In this document: piece by piece, positions 7,563 to 11,123 of the stretch | How positions within the stretch are numbered: the first letter of the stretch is position 1 | How the letters are laid out: each line of letters begins with the position of its first letter | Origin: an uncultured Rhodocyclaceae bacterium | Lineage (GTDB): Bacteria > Pseudomonadota > Gammaproteobacteria > Burkholderiales > Rhodocyclaceae | Direction: 5' to 3' | Assembly (NCBI GenBank): GCA_903950295.1 | Contig: CAJBAP010000427.1 | Coordinates: forward strand, 1 to 11,123 | Length of the DNA stretch: 11,123 bases | The notes under the pieces: model-generated | Told to the model about the DNA's origin: nothing | Seen by the model: the letters and a program-made list of their open reading frames with translations, nothing else | The model's database searches: none | Position numbers and translations under genes: made by a program

Positions 7563-9047
7563 TTACTGGTCTGCAACGGCGAACCAGTGAGCGCGTGCGA
7601 CCGTAATCAAAGACTTAGCCCGCTCCTCGTCGATACCCGTCATTTCCACCAACTCATCCACGGCCAGATCGGCCAGACCTTCGCGGTCAAAAATATCCTG
7701 CCTGGCAAGCTTCGCCGCCAATGGCCGATCCATGCCCTCGAGATTGAGCAGATCATCGGCAACCTTTTCCAGTTCCTCCTCATTGACGATGGCTTCCGTC
7801 AGCAAGATGTTGCGGGCACGATCACGCAGTTCATTCACAGTCGCCTCGTCGAACGCCTGAATTTCGAGCATTTCGGCCAGCGGTACGTAGGCAATTTCCT
7901 CCAGCGTCGAGAAACCTTCATGGACGAGAATTTCCGCAACTTCCGCGTCCACATCCAACTTGTCGATGAACAACTGACGGGTGCTGGCGGTTTCTTGCTG
8001 CTGCTTTTCCTGGGACTCCTCGACCGTCATCAGATTGATGGTCCAACCGGTCAATTCAGAGGCGAGTCGAACGTTCTGTCCGCTACGACCGATGGCGATG
8101 GCGAGGTTGGCTTCATCCACCACCACATCCATGCTGTGCCTTTCCTCATCGACCATGATGGAATTCACCTCGGCCGGCGCCAGCGCACCAATGACGAACT
8201 GTGCCGGGTCAGCTGACCACAGCACGATGTCGACACGTTCGCCGGAAAGCTCATTGGTTACGGCCGTCACGCGCGAACCACGCATGCCGACACAGGTGCC
8301 AATCGGATCGACACGCGGATCGTTCGACTTGACTGCAATCTTGGCGCGCACACCGGAATCGCGTGCGGCAGATTTGATCTCCAGCAAACCATCCTCGATC
8401 TCGGGTACCTCGAGTTCGAACAGTTTCATGATGAATTGCGGCGCCGTACGCGACAAGATCAGCTGCGGTCCACGCGCATTGCGGTCAATCTTCATCAGCC
8501 AGGCTCGCACCCGGTCGCCGGGACGCAAGTTCTCTTTCTGGATCATCTGATCGCGCGGCAACAGCGCCTCGATGCGACCGGCCTCGACGATGGCATTGCC
8601 GCGCTCCATGCGTTTGATGGTGCCGGTAACCAGATGCTCCTTGCGATCGAGAAAGTCGTTCAGTACCTGCTCGCGTTCGGCATCGCGGATTTTCTGCAGA
8701 ATCACCTGTTTCGCAGCCTGCGCACCGATACGGCCAAAATCAATCGGCTCGAGCGCTTCTTCGATGTACTCATCGAGCTGCACATCGGATACCTGTTCGC
8801 GTGCGTCGGTCAGACCGATCTGCTGGGCAGGAATTTCGACTTCTTCGTCATCCAGTACCAGCCAGCGGCGAAAAGCCTCATGGGTACCGGTTTCGCGATC
8901 GATCTCGACGCGCACATCGGCTTCGTCGTGGATACGCTTCTTGGTCGCTGAAGCCAGTGCAAGTTCGAGAGCACCGAAGACGATGTCCTTGTCGACATTC
9001 TTTTCCCGCGCCAGGGCATCGACCAATAGAAGCAATTCGCGACTCAT
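7563..9047 (-). CDS. nusA: Transcription termination/antitermination protein NusA
   Basis: This 494-aa protein (E. coli NusA has 495) binds RNA polymerase near the RNA exit channel, promotes pausing and hairpin-dependent termination, and takes part in rRNA antitermination. The RNA polymerase-binding N-terminal domain spans about residues 1-125. An S1 domain (about 136-200, [18 protein letters not shown]) and two KH domains follow: KH1 about 225-280 with [14 protein letters not shown], and KH2 about 300-345 with [21 protein letters not shown]. Two acidic helical repeats (about 362-415 and 437-488) match the autoinhibitory AR1 and AR2 repeats of E. coli NusA. The ATG at 9047 has GGGAG 6 nt upstream. 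It follows rimP by 34 nt. NusA may act on the terminator hairpin in its own operon leader (9609-9634). Confidence 0.98.
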   Translation of the reverse strand: MSRELLLLVDALAREKNVDKDIVFGALELALASATKKRIHDEADVRVEIDRETGTHEAFRRWLVLDDEEVEIPAQQIGLTDAREQVSDVQLDEYIEEALEPIDFGRIGAQAAKQVILQKIRDAEREQVLNDFLDRKEHLVTGTIKRMERGNAIVEAGRIEALLPRDQMIQKENLRPGDRVRAWLMKIDRNARGPQLILSRTAPQFIMKLFELEVPEIEDGLLEIKSAARDSGVRAKIAVKSNDPRVDPIGTCVGMRGSRVTAVTNELSGERVDIVLWSADPAQFVIGALAPAEVNSIMVDEERHSMDVVVDEANLAIAIGRSGQNVRLASELTGWTINLMTVEESQEKQQQETASTRQLFIDKLDVDAEVAEILVHEGFSTLEEIAYVPLAEMLEIQAFDEATVNELRDRARNILLTEAIVNEEELEKVADDLLNLEGMDRPLAAKLARQDIFDREGLADLAVDELVEMTGIDEERAKSLITVARAHWFAVADQ

Positions 9048-9081
9048 TTCAATCTCCCACTCATTTTCCGATTAATTTCTG

Positions 9082-9591
9082 TCAAAACTTCGGCACGAGA
9101 CGTGCCTTCTCGATATTGTCGAGCGCAAACTCCCGCTCGGTTTCCTCAACTTTCAGGCGCAAGCGATTCTCGACCAGGCCGAGAATCACGCCGGAGAAGT
9201 TGCGCTGGGCGCCTGATGCGCCTTGCGTACCAGCACCCTCGGGAATCCGCAGCTTCATCTGCAACTCGTGGCCAACGAACCGTTCATAATCAGCCGGTTT
9301 TTTCAACGGACGGTCCATCCCGGGAGAGGAAACCTCGAGACGGTCGTAATCGATGTTTTCGACCGTAAACACCCGCGTCAGTTGATGACTGACCGCTGAA
9401 CAGTCTTCTACCGTGATCCCGCCGCTGACAGCGTTGACTCCCGGATCTTCAGCCACCGGCGCAGGTATGGGGGCCGGCAAGCGGTCGATAAAGACCCGGA
9501 GCAGACGCGCGCGCGGACTCGTCTCGAAGTCCACGAGTTCATAGCCCAACCCGGCTACCGTCTGCTCAATTAACGCCTGAAGATCCGCCAT
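9082..9591 (-). CDS. rimP: Ribosome maturation factor RimP
   Basis: This 169-aa protein assists 30S maturation, around S12 incorporation. The N-terminal domain contains GLGYELVDFE (residues 14-23) and LLRVFID (30-36). The family signature YDRLEVSSPGMDRPLKK spans 82-98. The C-terminal SH3-like part has RNFSGVILGL and ends DNIEKARLVPKF. It is longer than the E. coli protein (150 aa). The excess lies mainly in a Pro/Ala-rich insertion at about residues 38-57, between VFID and GITVEDCSAVS, with a few more residues at 119-128. The ATG at 9591 follows GGAAAG closely and starts a normal N-terminus (MADLQALIEQ). An in-frame ATG 14 codons upstream lies inside a terminator stem and is rejected. First gene of the rimP-nusA-infB-rbfA-truB operon. 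Confidence 0.95.
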   Translation of the reverse strand: MADLQALIEQTVAGLGYELVDFETSPRARLLRVFIDRLPAPIPAPVAEDPGVNAVSGGITVEDCSAVSHQLTRVFTVENIDYDRLEVSSPGMDRPLKKPADYERFVGHELQMKLRIPEGAGTQGASGAQRNFSGVILGLVENRLRLKVEETEREFALDNIEKARLVPKF

Positions 9592-9608
9592 ATACTTTCC
9601 GACACCGC

Positions 9609-9634
9609 AAAAAAAAATGGGCAGACTGCCCATT
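9609..9634 (-). terminator. Terminator hairpin in the rimP operon leader (candidate attenuator)
   Basis: On the minus strand AATGGGCA (9634-9627), loop GTC and TGCCCATT (9623-9616) form a perfect 8-bp stem, continued by seven more T (9615-9609). Only that strand has a T-tract, so it works in the direction of rimP. It lies between the predicted promoter and the rimP ATG, with only 17 bases between its T-tract and the start codon. It must therefore be read through to express the operon from that promoter. It could alternatively serve simply as the terminator for rluB read-through. Confidence 0.8.
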
Positions 9635-9654
9635 CTTCGCCATTACTCCGATTT

Positions 9655-9661
9655 CCGCCCA
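9655..9661 (-). promoter_or_regulatory. Possible antiterminator segment in the rimP leader
   Basis: TGGGCGG on the minus strand (9661-9655) can pair with CTGCCCA (9624-9618), the 3' arm of the leader terminator, over 7 bp with one G-U wobble. Such a pairing would prevent the terminator stem from forming. The terminator stem is longer and closer, so it should win unless a factor or ribosome intervenes. This is a hand-made pairing, not a folded prediction. Confidence 0.3.
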
Positions 9662-9692
9662 CCACGCAACGCGAGGCGCTGGAAAGCCGATG

Positions 9693-9722
9693 ATTATACA
9701 AGGCGAATGACGATAAAGTAAA
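9693..9722 (-). promoter_or_regulatory. Sigma-70 promoter of the rimP-nusA-infB operon
   Basis: On the minus strand a perfect -10 TATAAT (9693-9698) lies 18 bp after -35 TTTACT (9717-9722, 4 of 6). The expected start near 9686 gives a leader of about 95 nt that contains the terminator hairpin at 9609-9634. No tRNA gene is present in this leader, unlike the metY gene in front of rimP in E. coli. Confidence 0.7.
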
Positions 9723-9755
9723 CGCCCGGCACGGCTTCTCGGCAGTAAGCTCAGC

Positions 9756-10610
9756 CTATGTCGGCACTGTTTCCACCCCCTGCAGACTTTTCAGCAGCAT
9801 TTTTATCTCGTCGGGCGTCAGTTCTCGACTTTGCCCACGTTTCAGGTTGGATGGCAGCACAATCGGCCCGTAACGTACTCGCATCAGACGACTGACCGTG
9901 ACGCCGACCGCATCGAACATGCGCCGCACTTCACGGTTACGTCCCTCATCCAGCGTCACGTTGTACCAGTGGTTGGCCCCCTCCCCGCCGGCCGGACGCA
10001 AACGGATGAACTTGGCAATGCCATCTTCGAGCTCGATGCCATCGGTCAGTTGCTTGAGGGCGGCTTCACTGACTTCGCCGAGGACACGCACTGCATATTC
10101 ACGGTCAATGCCATAACGGGGGTGCATCAGGCGGTTGGCCAACTCACCATCGGTGGTGAACAACAGCAAGCCACAGGAATTGAAATCGAGCCGGCCGATG
10201 GCAATCCAGCGACTGCCGCGCAGGCGTGGCAGCGCATTAAATACACTAGGCCTGCCCTGGGGGTCATCGCGTGACACGATCTCGCCTTCAGGCTTGTGGT
10301 AGAGCAGCACGCGCGGTACGCGCTCCGAAAAATGGAGATTGACCAGTCGGCCACCCACCTTGACCTTGTCGGTGGCCACGATGCGCTGCCCCAGATGGGA
10401 CGGTTCGCCATTGACATGAATACGCCCGGCAGCGATCCACTCTTCGATTTCGCGGCGCGAACCCAGACCGGTATCAGCCAGTGCCTTCTGCAGCTTGATG
10501 CTTGACTGTGCCTCGACAGCCAATGGCGCATGACGCCCAGGCTTGTCAGTTCGTGCCGCCGGCCTGGAAGGCGTCGGTTTGCGCGGGGTCTGGGTAGATG
10601 GTTTCGCCAC
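9756..10610 (-). CDS. rluB: Large-subunit pseudouridine synthase RluB family, probably truncated at its 5' end
   Basis: This RsuA/RluB-type enzyme makes a pseudouridine in 23S rRNA (position 2605 for E. coli RluB). An S4 RNA-binding domain (about residues 38-85, [20 protein letters not shown]) precedes the catalytic domain. [20 protein letters not shown] (139-158) contains the catalytic aspartate D142. [14 protein letters not shown] and [11 protein letters not shown] are further family motifs. The rluB-rimP neighbourhood is typical of betaproteobacteria. The first usable start here is GTG at 10610, without a clear ribosome site. The frame stays open upstream in Pro/Ser/Arg/Asn-rich coding, in keeping with the basic low-complexity N-terminal extensions often seen on RluB. 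The true start was probably further upstream and is lost at the junction near 10690. RluB is more likely than RsuA or RluE because of the context and the S4 domain. Confidence 0.92.
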   Translation of the reverse strand: MAKPSTQTPRKPTPSRPAARTDKPGRHAPLAVEAQSSIKLQKALADTGLGSRREIEEWIAAGRIHVNGEPSHLGQRIVATDKVKVGGRLVNLHFSERVPRVLLYHKPEGEIVSRDDPQGRPSVFNALPRLRGSRWIAIGRLDFNSCGLLLFTTDGELANRLMHPRYGIDREYAVRVLGEVSEAALKQLTDGIELEDGIAKFIRLRPAGGEGANHWYNVTLDEGRNREVRRMFDAVGVTVSRLMRVRYGPIVLPSNLKRGQSRELTPDEIKMLLKSLQGVETVPT

Positions 10611-10679
10611 TGCTGCCGGACGCGGTGCCGGTTTGCTCGATGAATTGCGTGGCGATTGCGGAGAGCGCGCGTTCTGGGG

Positions 10680-10705
10680 AGTTCGGGAGCTCTTGGGAGA
10701 GCTGG
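10680..10705. other. Abrupt sequence junction (probable assembly chimera or recombination point)
   Basis: Left of here the minus strand still reads as the low-complexity N-terminal coding of rluB. Right of here the plus strand reads as the interior of an aminotransferase. Neither gene has its start at the junction. GC content and third-position GC rise at the same place. The breakpoint cannot be placed more exactly by eye. No inverted repeats, target duplication or transposase accompany it. Confidence 0.7.
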
Positions 10706-11123
10706 CGCCTTGGCGCCGCGGTCGGGCCGCAGTGGATCGTCGACGTGATCGCCAAGCTCAACGTCAACGACGAGAGCTGCTCGAATCACTTCGTCCAGTA
10801 CGGCGCCCTGGAGGGCCTCACCGGCGAGCAGGCGGAGCCACGCGAGATCGTGCGCATCCTCCGGGAGCGTCGTGACGCGGCCGTCGACATCCTCAACGAG
10901 ATCCCCGGCGTCGCCTGCTTCCGCCCGGAGGCCACCTTCTACCTGTACCCCAACGTGACCAGCCTCATGGAACGCATGGGCTTCGCGACCTACGACGAGT
11001 TGCGGCGCGCGGCACTGGAGCAGACGGGCGTCAGCTTCTGCACCCGTCTGCACTTCGGCCGCCTGCTCCCCGGCGAGGAGCAGCACTACGTGCGCTTCGC
11101 CTACTCCGGCATCAGTGCCGAGC
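10697..11123 (+). CDS. PLP-dependent aminotransferase (class I/II), C-terminal fragment, open at both ends
   Basis: An uninterrupted frame of 142 codons from 10697 runs off the window end with no stop. [10 protein letters not shown] (10700-10729) is the fold-type I motif just after the PLP lysine, whose arginine contacts the cofactor phosphate. Then come [37 protein letters not shown] and [17 protein letters not shown] near the end holds the arginine expected to bind the substrate carboxylate (AspAT R386 equivalent). The N-terminal two-thirds, including the lysine itself, is absent: upstream the same frame only reads the antisense of rluB. Nearly every codon ends in G or C, unlike the rest of the window. 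The substrate cannot be told. It probably comes from another genome in the sample. Confidence 0.8.

Noticed and set aside
9592..9633. A 14-codon N-terminal extension of RimP from the ATG at 9633
   Set aside because: The ATG lies inside the terminator stem, the extension would be encoded by the T-tract, and the ATG at 9591 gives the family-like start.
10127..11086. A 319-codon minus-strand frame crossing the junction
   Set aside because: Its right half is the antisense of the aminotransferase motifs and its left half is an out-of-frame shadow of rluB, so it is not a gene.
1..11123. Search for a CRISPR array, defence cluster, transposon or prophage
   Set aside because: No regularly spaced repeats, transposase, integrase or defence-type proteins are seen. 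The window is core housekeeping genes plus one foreign-looking end.

Overview
The window is ordinary chromosomal core of a proteobacterium, most likely a betaproteobacterium. Three things point there: the order rluB-rimP-nusA-infB-rbfA-truB, a DksA with all four zinc cysteines, and the style of the IF2 N-terminus and RimP sequence. The assignment is an inference from gene order and protein style; no database was searched. Almost everything is on the minus strand. I found no defence system, CRISPR array, insertion sequence or phage gene.

Layout, left to right. Positions 1-281 hold a stable-RNA unit transcribed leftward: tRNA-Pro(UGG), tRNA-Arg(UCU), and a decayed or error-ridden tRNA-His-like 5' half that runs off the window start. 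Its promoter (292-320) is arranged back to back with the dksA promoter (338-366). dksA (396-821, +) converges on pnp, and one hairpin with T-tracts on both sides (858-885) can end both transcripts.

Positions 906-9722 are the classic translation/RNA-metabolism cluster, read right to left. A promoter at 9693-9722 precedes a leader with a terminator hairpin, followed by rimP, nusA, infB, rbfA and truB. rpsO has its own promoter and pnp follows it, separated by a long hairpin with a U-tract. The products mature the 30S subunit (RimP, RbfA), modify tRNA (TruB), initiate translation (IF2), control transcription elongation and termination (NusA), form part of the 30S subunit (S15) and degrade RNA (PNPase). 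rluB (23S rRNA pseudouridine synthase) lies upstream on the same strand.

The right end is abnormal. The rluB frame stays open upstream of its first usable start codon in low-complexity Pro/Ser/Arg coding. At about 10680-10705 the sequence then changes abruptly to a GC-richer plus-strand fragment of a PLP aminotransferase that lacks its N-terminal part and runs off the window. The simplest reading is a chimeric assembly join; a real rearrangement or transfer is the alternative.

The most interesting regulatory candidates are the leader terminator of the rimP operon with a possible competing pairing, the rpsO-pnp intercistronic hairpin, and the stringent-type tRNA promoter facing dksA. No stretch over 300 bases lacks a gene.
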